Shown: positions 48,123-58,500 of the stretch, one piece after another
How positions within the stretch are numbered: the first letter of the stretch is position 1
Layout: every line of letters starts with the position of its first letter
NCBI RefSeq assembly: GCF_013402915.1
Contig: NC_050721.1
Coordinates: 1,116,001 to 1,180,000 of the forward strand
DNA: 64,000 nucleotides
Origin: Zygotorulaspora mrakii
Taxonomy: Eukaryota; Ascomycota; Saccharomycetes; Saccharomycetales; Saccharomycetaceae
Reading direction: 5' to 3'
Position numbers and translations under genes: made by a program
Notes under the pieces: model-generated
Database searches by the model: none
The model's input: the letters and a program-made list of their open reading frames with translations, nothing else
What the model was told of the DNA's origin: nothing

Positions 48123-49898
48123 TCACAATTGTGTCCAAGAGTAATACATGGAAGATCTTGGGACAACCCGCCTTAGTTCTTTCAAATCTATTTGGGTTTG
48201 GTAAACTCTCAAATCAAAAGGAATTGTAGTGCCTAAAAATTGGTAGTTACTTGCATAAAAAACAGCCTGTGCAGATTCTCGCAGACCTACAGCACCCCGC
48301 TCGGTCAAGAAATTTAGATTTTGCAGATTTTCCCATATGTTTTTAACATCCTTTTTCTTCCATAATTTTATGGCGTTATCAAACACTATTGGTACGTTTT
48401 CATTCGCTTTCATGGTCTGCGCAATGGTCGGGATTTTTGAATTGAGTCCTTTTATCATCTCTTCATACTCGGCATACACCAAGTTGAAGTTGAGCGTTTC
48501 ATCTTTGGTTTTCAATGCTGTACGGGCGGCACAAATGAGGATCGCCAACTCCAAATCTGATAATGACTCGACCTTTGCGGTCCAGCTAGTTTGAAGCTGA
48601 TTTCTGTTATGTGCTTTAACGCGCTCACACGACTCAAATGAGCCACGAAGTGATTCGATACTTTGAGAACTAAAGATTAGGGGTATTATAGCATTTTTGA
48701 ATTGAGCTATCGAACGAAACGTGTCATAGTTTGTTTTAACCAATTTATAAAGTTCTGTTTTTTCATTTGAAAGCTCCCTCTCTATAAAGGAGTTCCATGA
48801 TTCTGAGCACCTGTATTCATGTTTATTCGGTACCGTAAGCAACTCAAGTATTGTATCTCTGAATTGTTTTAGATTTTCTATTTGTGGCATGTATATTATA
48901 CGCTGTGAAAATCGGCTCTTGACTCTTTTCTCTAGATATTCCAAAATATTCAGCTTCGTGGTACATCCAAATATACAAACGGGCACCCTTGCGTGCTCTA
49001 CCATGTCAAATAGGTTATAAAGTAAAGTTTGTCTCACTGGGCCAGCGAATTGGTCGATTTCGTCAAAGATGAAGATAACAGTGATTTTGTTCTTGACGTT
49101 TTTCTTCTCATCATTTAACTTATTGTTCCCCATGAAAGTTGAATCTAGTAGTCGAAGAATTTTTTCAAAGACCTCAGTTAATGAGCCACTGCTGATATCT
49201 GTTTTCTTAGAAGAGTCCTTGAAGTCTTTTGAAAGAATTTTTAACTGTTCTTCCAATTGTGTAGCGATCCCGTTGATTGCAGTTTGTTCTGAGTGGATGA
49301 ATCCGTTTAACCTAATAGTGATGTACTGTCGATGGTACCTAGCGGACAGCAAATCTAATTCATGATTCAGTAGGAACGTCTTATAGCTTCCCCTGGGGCC
49401 CACTAACATGCTGGAATGACTTTCCTTCTGCGTAATGGCCTGTTTCAGTATCCTTTCAATCTCCTGCTGAACACCTTGTAAATAGGTGAAAACCTTGGTT
49501 TGTTCCGGCGGCAGATTGTGGTATAATTGTCTCAATAAATGGTGCTTGAAGCGACGAAAATCGGTGTCTAGAGGCCTTACAATATTAGATGTTGCCACAC
49601 TCTCGTTATCGCTTATTTTAGATCTCTTTGTGATCAAGCGAATATTTTGTAGAATGTCTTTGTTTGTACGTTTAGAGCCGGTGGTCTCATTTTCATCAGC
49701 ATCATCTGAAGTTTCTACTGGCTCTAGATCCTTTGTTGCGTCTGACTCAGGCACTGCTTTTTTTACCGGTAGCAAAGCGATTCTTTTCAGAATAGTGCTC
49801 TGTTCATGATCTATCATGGCATCTTTGATTATCCGGTCATGCGTTACCTTTATCTTTGCCTTGCGAATTGGATCAAACTCCGCGTCCACCTGCTCCAT
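48123..49898 (-). CDS. ORC4: ORC4, origin recognition complex subunit 4
   Basis: AAA+ subunit of ORC, which marks replication origins and loads the Mcm2-7 helicase. It has 591 residues; S. cerevisiae Orc4 has 529, the extra being mainly an acidic N-terminal extension (1-110). The nucleotide-binding loop reads GPRGSYKT (167-174), with Tyr where the canonical loop has Gly, as in S. cerevisiae. Walker B is FIFDEIDQFAG. Highly conserved GPVRQTLLYNLFDMVEHARVP and the end MYYSWTQL identify it. It occupies the slot between SST2 and FMP27 where S. cerevisiae carries RIF2, a telomere protein derived from an ORC4 duplicate. Confidence 0.96.
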   Translation of the reverse strand: MEQVDAEFDPIRKAKIKVTHDRIIKDAMIDHEQSTILKRIALLPVKKAVPESDATKDLEPVETSDDADENETTGSKRTNKDILQNIRLITKRSKISDNESVATSNIVRPLDTDFRRFKHHLLRQLYHNLPPEQTKVFTYLQGVQQEIERILKQAITQKESHSSMLVGPRGSYKTFLLNHELDLLSARYHRQYITIRLNGFIHSEQTAINGIATQLEEQLKILSKDFKDSSKKTDISSGSLTEVFEKILRLLDSTFMGNNKLNDEKKNVKNKITVIFIFDEIDQFAGPVRQTLLYNLFDMVEHARVPVCIFGCTTKLNILEYLEKRVKSRFSQRIIYMPQIENLKQFRDTILELLTVPNKHEYRCSESWNSFIERELSNEKTELYKLVKTNYDTFRSIAQFKNAIIPLIFSSQSIESLRGSFESCERVKAHNRNQLQTSWTAKVESLSDLELAILICAARTALKTKDETLNFNLVYAEYEEMIKGLNSKIPTIAQTMKANENVPIVFDNAIKLWKKKDVKNIWENLQNLNFLTERGAVGLRESAQAVFYASNYQFLGTTIPFDLRVYQTQIDLKELRRVVPRSSMYYSWTQL

Positions 49899-50314
49899 GG
49901 ATAACAGTGTGTAAGATTCAGGTATGATATGAGAACCAGTGTTTATGCCAGATTACTTAAATCGCTTGAACTCATATATTTAACCCCATAGTTTATATGC
50001 GAACATACATAAACCAACGATATTATGGTGAGGGTAGTCAATGTTGTTACCCGACTTTACATTGCATTTCGAGATAACCTTTAAACAATCGATGCTTCAT
50101 GGCCATTCATACGTAGAAGTGCCGCTTCAATCGATACATATAATTTATACAAAGTCAAAAAATATTCTATACAGTCGCTTTGAGTGAAAAAGTCTTCTCC
50201 TTGGAGAATAAAAGCAATGCGATGGAGGTTTTTTAATGGTAAACTTATAACAGTTTCCACTTTTGAAATGTGACAAGATATCATTGTCGAAAAAGAACAA
50301 AAAGCCTAATTTAA
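49899..50314. promoter_or_regulatory. TIF3-ORC4 spacer / ORC4 promoter
   Basis: A Reb1-type TTACCCG lies at 50047-50053, about 150 bp upstream of ORC4. No gene is recognised; the two short reverse frames at 50081-50339 are A/T-driven. Confidence 0.4.
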
Positions 50315-51643
50315 TCATTTTTTTCCAACAGTTTCCCACTCATCCTTATCTTGGACATCTAGGTTGGCAGTATCTTGCGAAAGTTTGGTGACACTGTCAT
50401 CTTCTTTCTTTACCGGTGTATCTGTTTCTTTGTCATCCTCGTCATCATCTTGGCTACTTAAAACATCGAATGCTGACCTTTGGATTTTTGGTGTTTCAGC
50501 TGCTACTTCAGTAGATCGAGTTTTTTCTGCTCTTGGCCTTCTCTTTTCCCTATCTTGAAATTGGGCTCCTCTGGCACCTGCCCAATCTAATTGAGGCCCA
50601 TCCTTTCTTGGCTTTCTTTCCTTAAATTCAGGACGTCCTTGAAATTGGGATCCCCTTGCTGAACCCCAGTCCAGATTAGGCTCTTCTCCTCTTGGTTTCC
50701 TTTCTTGAAACTGAGAGCCTCTGGCATCGCCCCAATTCAAATTAGGCTCTTCCCTTCTTGGTTTGCTTTCTTGGAATTGGGATCCTCTGACATCACTCCA
50801 ATCTAAGTCTACTTCCTCTCTTCTTGGTCCTCTTTCCTGGAATTGAGATCCTCTAGCTTCACCCCAATTTAGATTTGGCTCTTCTCTTCTTGGTCTTGAT
50901 TCCTGGAATTGAGATCCTCTGACATCACCCCAATCTAGGTCCACTTCCTCTCTTCTTGGTCCTCTTTCCTGGAATTGGGATCCTCTTGCGGAACCCCAAT
51001 CTAAATCAGGACCCGCATCGCCTGAGGCTTGGTAATTGGATCCTCTGGCTCCGTTCCAATCGAAGTCACCACCAGAACCCCCGAATCCTTCTCTCCTTGG
51101 TGCGGCTACTGAAACGTAGACGGTACGTTCATTTAGTTTTGTTCCATTGAAAGTCAAAGTCTTTACCAACCCTTCACGCTCCTTCAAAGTGACAAAAGCG
51201 ATACCTTTCAAACGGGTTGGATCCTTCATACTTCTGGGTAAGTCAACCTCAACCACGGAATCCGGCTCATGCAAACCATCTTCAACCCACGCCTGCACAC
51301 CCTCTGGTGATATGTCCCATGGAATATTATTGATGATAGCCCTGTATGGTGCACGATCTGGAACAGGATATTCAACACGGTCTGAGAAGTCGTGTCTACC
51401 ACTACCACCCAATGCGGGATCCAATCTAGATCCTCCGCTACTGCTGCCGCCAAATTTGCTGAATCCGCTGGCATTCTTTTTGGCCGCTAATTCTTCCAAT
51501 GGAATAGTGTTGGCCTTCAAATTGTCGATCGGAATGGTAATCTTATTCAAGTCAACATCTTCCTCGGCCCAAGATGAACCGAATGTATCGTCGTTCAAGA
51601 ACGAATTCAAGTCCATCTTAACAGTTTTCTTTGGTGGTGCCAT
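50315..51643 (-). CDS. TIF3: TIF3, translation initiation factor eIF4B
   Basis: RNA-binding factor that helps eIF4A unwind 5' leaders and recruit mRNA to the 40S ribosome. 442 residues (S. cerevisiae 436). The N-terminal segment (1-60) carries MDLNSFLNDDTFGSSWAEEDVDLNK. An RRM follows at about 98-180 (YRAIINNIPWDIS ... GIAFVTLKER). Then come about eight repeats at 193-370 built on DLDWGSARGSQFQERGPRRE, most 22 residues long. The C-terminus is acidic and Lys-rich. The first five full units alternate in two flavours, giving a 44-residue higher-order period. Codon use is strongly biased. Confidence 0.95.
   Translation of the reverse strand: MAPPKKTVKMDLNSFLNDDTFGSSWAEEDVDLNKITIPIDNLKANTIPLEELAAKKNASGFSKFGGSSSGGSRLDPALGGSGRHDFSDRVEYPVPDRAPYRAIINNIPWDISPEGVQAWVEDGLHEPDSVVEVDLPRSMKDPTRLKGIAFVTLKEREGLVKTLTFNGTKLNERTVYVSVAAPRREGFGGSGGDFDWNGARGSNYQASGDAGPDLDWGSARGSQFQERGPRREEVDLDWGDVRGSQFQESRPRREEPNLNWGEARGSQFQERGPRREEVDLDWSDVRGSQFQESKPRREEPNLNWGDARGSQFQERKPRGEEPNLDWGSARGSQFQGRPEFKERKPRKDGPQLDWAGARGAQFQDREKRRPRAEKTRSTEVAAETPKIQRSAFDVLSSQDDDEDDKETDTPVKKEDDSVTKLSQDTANLDVQDKDEWETVGKK
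50534..51067 (-). repeat. In-gene tandem repeats of TIF3
   Basis: About eight units of roughly 66 bp that code for W-G-x-A/V-R-G-S-Q-F-Q-E repeats. Adjacent unit pairs are more alike than single neighbours, implying duplication in 132-bp steps. Confidence 0.8.
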
Positions 51644-52583
51644 GATTACTTTTTTCTGCTATGTCCCGTACTTTACACTCCAAGGCTACTCAAGTGACAG
51701 CTAATCAAATACTTGATTTATATCCTCTAAATGCCTATCGGTATGCCCAGCCGGCTTTCTGGAATCAATACTCTCGTGTATTCTGCTGCATTTCCTTTTG
51801 TCATTGCAGAAAAATTTTTCACTCATCGCCTGTCTGAGCTAAAACAGAGGCCCTTACCGTCAAAATCGATATTTTGCTGGAAGAAAAAAAGAGCTGACGA
51901 ACTCCTAGTCACGTGAGTATCACGTGCTCATGGTACAACTTTGAACGCACCCACTTGCCATACGAGCGTCCCCAGCTCGATTGATCAGCTCAAGATTTTG
52001 CACTAAAGCTTCTGCATTCTATCCCGTCTAAATAGCTAGATCAACATATTAGGTCTAAATCGTGACCACGTAAGAGTGAAGCGAGCTCGCTGGGAATCGG
52101 CCGTCCCTTCATATCCAGAGGCCCTTTAGTCTCATGCAAAATTCCCTCGCAATTGTGTCAACGGTAGAATTAAACTTTTCACCTGTCTTGTTCATGATTA
52201 TGCGTGGCATTCTCCATTCCTTTGAGCTCGGAGAAATAAGGAAAAACTATTAATCCGGTATTTCCATAATCCCTTAAAAGGGAATTACCCTGCATAGAAG
52301 GTTTTTTGCCCAGAAGCACCTTTTCGGATTTCTGCAAGAATTGAAAAACCAAATGGCAATAGAAGGCAAATTAATAGAATATACAGATTTTGATTTGCCA
52401 ATTCGATCCAATTGAAGGTACTTTTCGACTTGTTAGTAAAGTCGCATTCAGATAGGTGGTCTCTTTATTGTTATATATAACTCTTTTGCGGCTGATTAAG
52501 GTTGAGAATGGACCAGTATTGTGTCTCAAAAACATATTAGTAAGACTTAGTAGAGAATAAGAGTTACAGTTAACGAAGTCAGA
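51644..52583. promoter_or_regulatory. Divergent TIF3/FMP27 promoter
   Basis: Two CACGTG E-boxes at 51910-51915 and 51921-51926 lie about 270 bp upstream of TIF3. A TATA-like TATATAA lies at 52474-52480, about 105 bp before the FMP27 ATG. No gene recognised in 940 bp. Confidence 0.45.
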
Positions 52584-55500
52584 ATGATGGGAATTTTGGA
52601 ACACAGTTTGCTAAGGAGCATTTTTCTGTACTGCGTTGTTCCCTGGTTCGTGTTGAGATTGACGCTTTATGTGCTTTTCGGCGTTTCCATCAGCTACATC
52701 AATCCCCTCAGACTCAGAATCGTCGGTATCAAGTTCAGAGACGTGGTGGAAATAGAGTATTTGCAGGCGTCGGTATTTGAGAAAAAGATAATATGTGGTG
52801 GACTGCGTCTTCCACTGGCAAAAGTTGCTGAGAAAGAGGCGGATAAATCGGCGAGAACGAGCGGCGGAGGCTTCAAGATGCCCCCGATGGTCGCGGACCA
52901 CTTCAATTTAGTCGTGTGGCTACTCTCCAATCTAAGTATAAGGTTCGAACGTTTGGACTACGCCCAGTCGCAATTATCGTTTAGAATTCTCAACTTCAAT
53001 TTTTTGCGGAATAGTGATGAGGAGAATACTTTCACGTTGAGCATCTTCATGTCCCGATTCATGTGGCAAGAAGATGTTGTTTGCGAAGATGCTTTATATA
53101 TCATCAAGACAAAAATTAATCGCGAAAACCTGAAAAATGGAGGGAGGCTTATCGGCTCAACTTTATTGGATTTCAAAGTTGGCGATTTTAATATTCCTCA
53201 AAAGATTTTTACCAATCGCAAAGGAACGGAGGGAAAGACGGAATCTCCGCAACGTGAGATCAAGGAGACGGATAGCATTGGTGATGTCAACTATAACATG
53301 GCGTGTGGGTTAGAATCGATTCAAATGCTCTCCGACAAAATTAGGAACGCGCTGGAACCAATCGATGAGGTTTCGATATCGATTGACAAACTCATTGTAA
53401 AGAATGTTCCGATCACCACACATCCAGATCTAAAAGGTTTAAACCAGTACCTATCATTCAATGTAAGCGCTGCCAATTTTTCCTTGAATGCATTCAGGTA
53501 TGAAGAGCAGATGCCTTGCTTCAAAATTAACTACCTAGAAGGTGACTCTCCAATTAGATTCAATATGAATTTATCAGGATTTAATGTTTCAATGAATATG
53601 ATTGAGTGTTGTAAAGCCCAAAGTCTACGAATTTTGAAAATATTGGAAGTTCCAAATATATCGTTTTTTGGATCCACAAATTTACTCACACAAGAATTTG
53701 ATTTTTGCAGTAGCCAAGACTTACAAAATGCTGTTTGTAATTTAAAGGGACATGTATCATCACCAAATTTAGATATAGATGTTGATCATTTGTCATTTCT
53801 CAAATGCTTTAGAAAAAACATTGAAGTTTTCACGGGTGCTTTAAAAACACAAGAGGAACGTAGTGGTGATTCATCTTCTACAAAAGGCTGTAGTGTTCTG
53901 AGATATATCCAAACTATTGTTCCATTGATGGGTTTCAAATTTACCATTGAAGATATCAAGGTTGTAGTCAGTGACAAAGACGAGTTCATTGTTCATAAGC
54001 TTTCTGCGCTCATGCTAGACTACAAAACGAACAGATATATTGGTCAAGACTTCCAGAAGAAGGACACTGTATTCTATGAGGTGGATTTCATTCTAGAGGT
54101 GCTGAGTTTGAGCTCACAGCACATAAATAAGAAAATGAACTACAAGCGAAGAATTATATTATTGGACAGCATTCGGATACACAACGACATAAAACTGGTA
54201 CCAGATGTTTTACTCTCTACGCAAGTTGATGTTGATACCCTGGAACTAAATTTATCAGATTTACCTACTATGTTAATGATCAACAAAGTTTACAGAAAGG
54301 TGGACTCTCGTATGCTTAATGTCGAAGAAACATTCTTTATGCATTATTATGAAAAATTCTCGGCAAAACTACGCGATGCTGAATATCAATGTGCTAGTAT
54401 AGGAAATTGTTTGAGACCGAAAAAAGAATTGCCCAGCGATTTCTTATTTAAAGAACTACCTTCTTCATTGGATTATTTGAAAATTGATGTTAGAGACGTC
54501 ATGATCACCTTAGGCGCAAGATCTCTATTCATGCCGCCCTGTATCTTCTCTGACATTGAATCTCAGAGTGCAGATGATTTCGTAAATGAAGAGTTGAGAA
54601 AATATTATCATAAAACTGATAAAATACAGGTAGTGCTTTTTGGTAATAAAACGCAGTGGCATAATAGAATAGAGACCGGAAGAACCACGATGACAAAATC
54701 TGCACAGCTATCATGCCATCAGCATCAAGATGTTGAGCTTGATGATATATCCACGAGTGACGCTACGGAAGTGAATCACACTTGGAATTTTAATGTCCTA
54801 GTGAATAACATGTCCTCCTCTGTAATAACCGAGACAATAGATAATAAAGATGAATTATCTACAAGGAAGGTTTCCAAACTGAGTGTTTTATCATTAAAGG
54901 TCTTCCCGGATTCTGATTCATTCGAGGGAAGAGACGCTAAAAACATAGTTGTACAAATTGATAACAAAAGATTGAAATCTGTTCTTTCTTTAGGTAATCT
55001 TTTCATTATCATATCAGGAATTCACACTTTGAAGCAAGTGTTCACTCTTGATGTGTGCTCTCACAAGAGACAATCCTTGGCAAAGAAGCACTTCCTTGCA
55101 GTCTCTCTCAAAAGGCGAAGAGGATTTTTTAAGTCCGTTCAGTGGGATGAATTGAAATCATTGGTACGCCTTAACTTCTCTTCTGAAGTGATAACTCAAA
55201 TTTTGGTACTTCCCAGTGGGCTACCAACACGTCTGGATATTGTATCCACTTTTATCTCGATAAAGAATCTCAACGAAGTCTGTCTTTCAGGGCAAAATTT
55301 CAGGGTCAGTGTGGAATCACCGATGCGTAAAAACTTTTGGGTTCGTATGATCATTATATTGAAGTATGCCGTGAATATAAATATACGAGAACTCAAGAAT
55401 CAAGTGAACAGCTCTTTTGAAAATTTTGAAGCACTTGATTCAGCAATTTCTTTGGAAAACGAGTCATGGCATTTTAATATACCCCATGATTTCGAAATGT

Positions 55501-58500
55501 ACAAAATTTTTGATAATATACCCACTATCTTTAAGTCTCTTAAGCAAATGATACATTCGTTCAATGATCCTTCGAAAAAATTAATTATCAATCCATCGCC
55601 CGTCAAAACACCTACTTTCCCTAAAATAGGACTCAAATCAAAAAGATTTGTATTTAGCATTGACGATGACCCGTTCGAAGCCGATTTAAACATGATATTC
55701 CAGATTGGTTTGCAGGAACAGAGATCAAGACTCGATAAATTGAAAGAGATGGATAACCTTACAGCAGCAGAACTTCTTAAGACAAATGGTAGTAAGCTTA
55801 ACAAGAGTAGATCTGCGGAAGAGATAAAAAAATGCGATTTTCTCGCAACAATCAACGCTGTGAAAGGCAAGTTTAGATTGCCACGAAGAAGGACTAACCT
55901 TCAGAAGGACATGCCACTTTCCGATGGCAAACAAGATTCTAATTTACCAAACAGTTCAGAGCCAATGGAAAGTTTTGTAAACGCAGATACCGAAGCTGCA
56001 TACCAACGACTGCTTGAAAATTTTTCGACATCATGGATAAGTAGAGTCCAGCAGTATAGGTATAAGGAAAAGAAGGTTTTTGAAAAAAACTTTAACTTTT
56101 TGTGGGGTAATATTGACTTTTCAAGACTGCCGCCTGACATCAACCAAAGGGTTCTTCCTCTGAACACAAACCCGTTTTTGACAAACTTGGTTATTGAAGG
56201 TATAAACATAAAGCTTTTTCATCCATCCTGTGGAATCGATAGAATTCCTGATTTTATCAGCAAAATAGGAAAAAATGTTCCTAAAAATTTTGAGTACTCA
56301 ATTATGATTCCAATGTATGTGGATGCAAAGTTTAAAGAAATAAGGTTACACCTGAGAGATTACCCCCTGCCGCTACTATATATTCCATCATTAACACATG
56401 CTCAAAATCAAGCTGAACCAGACATTCATTTTCATGGTGATTTGATAATTTCTGAGGATATGATTCAATCTGAAAAAGAAATCAGGCATATATTTGTACC
56501 TTTAGTCCCATCCGCACTTGAGAATAGCGATACATACTATTCGTTGCAAGTACCTAGAACTATAACAAGTCTTAAGTTCTATACGAATGTCCAACTAGAC
56601 ATTAATTCAAGAGATCCTACGCAGGTGACTTGGGGAGGCGGTTATCAGCCAGCAATTCAACAGACTATGCAGTGTTTAGATTACTTTTCGAAGCCACCCT
56701 TGGATCCTTCACCTAAGATTGGTTTCTGGGACAAAATAAGATACCTGTTCCATGCACGCCTTCGCGTATCCTGGAAAAATTGCGGAAGGTTTGAAATTTC
56801 TTTAAAAGGGGGAAAAAGCCCTTATAAGATTGGAGCGGGGTCTGCTGGATTCATCGTTGGGTTTTCCGGTAACGTGGAATTAAATTGCAATGAAAACGAT
56901 GATCCACATAAGCTCATGTCATGTACTGCGGAGAAAGTGCACTTCAGTATTCCAAATTACTTTGCAAAGCCACTTCTCGTCTGGTCACAGCCGAGCGATC
57001 AGAAAGTGTTCATACCAGGTCAAAACGATGCCAACCTCGAACAATACACGTCCTTTTATTACCTTCTAGACTTTGAAGATTCGAGGAAACAAAATGCAGA
57101 TATAGAACGCATGCGCTCACATTACATTGAAAAGACCGGAATAAAACTTAGTGGTGGCGTTACATTGAATGTCGGAATGGTATTCGAACGTCTTGTACCA
57201 GGAAAAAGAGAACGTGTTCTTTCATCCGCCCCACATTATGACGTGCGCTTATGCAACCCGATTTCTTTGAAAGATAAGGAAAAACATGATTCTTATGCGG
57301 GCTTCCGTAGTGAGTTTATTCACTTAGCTTTCAGTATATTGTCAAGCTCAGATAGTGCCTACAATGCTATGCAGTTGAGTCCTGCAGGGCTACGCTCCTT
57401 CAAGGATTGGTGGAAATCGTTCGCAGGAACTTTCCCAGTAAGACGAGGAAATCTATTTGGAGACCAGAGCATCAGCCCTAAATTTGGAGAGCATTTATTC
57501 ACAATTTCTTATTTCGCTGATGTCTCGCCTCTGTTTATTACTTATATCACTCATAGCATTGATGCGCATGCATTGAAAAAAGGTAGTTTTGAAAGTGCTG
57601 ATTTCGCTGGGCTTAAATCAAAGGCTTCTCAGTTTGTAATGGATTTGCATCAAAGAAAGGAAGTCTTACTTGAGTACCAAGAAGAACTAGAGAAGACAAA
57701 AAGGGTCATGAGACTCAAATTTCTGGAGGCCCAAATTTCTGTTTTTGGAATCGATTTAAGAACAGTTGACGCAACGTTAAATCGCCTTAGATATCAAGAG
57801 GAAAAATCAGAATCAAAGTTCGATATTTTCGACAATGATATGTCATGGTTTGATATTACTGATTTCAAAGAAACCAATTACCTGGATGTTAATAATTATA
57901 TTCCCACCATTGCTATCAAGCCTTTGTTACATTCACCCCAATTCATCTACATCAAACGTGCATCTTATGGAGATAAGTTTCAAGTGGATCCAAAAGACTA
58001 CAAACGTATTGAGCCTTTTCAAAACAAGTTATCACACAAATGCGTAATCGGCAAACCGATAGCTCTCCCATTTGAAGAGCTGAACAAAAGGTCTGAAATA
58101 TTGAATGAGTTCAAAACAAAAACGGAAACTGCCTTGAAAAAGTCTGGAGAACGTGTGAAACAGATTGAGCTGGAAAAGGCGCTCAAGATAACCTCTTGTG
58201 CTATAGAAAACATCGAGAATCTAGTGAAGGATATGAAAACTTTAGAGAAGAAAAGATTCGATAAGTCTGATGAGAGTATGTTCAACTATCCAATTATGAA
58301 CGTCATGTACGATACAGCACAGCAGAACTTGAAATTCGAAAATCGCTACTATATTTGTAATATGCTTTTGAAATGGAATGAAAAAAGTAGAGATGTGATA
58401 TACAAGTTTTTGCATAACTTTAATTTATCAAATGATTTAATGGATTTGTCGGCCCAGAAGTGCATGCACTTCTTCAATAACATTGTGCATCAAAGGGTAA

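Noticed and set aside
51905..51930. Paired CACGTG as a centromere element
   Set aside because: No CDEIII-like sequence nearby; better explained as promoter sites of TIF3.
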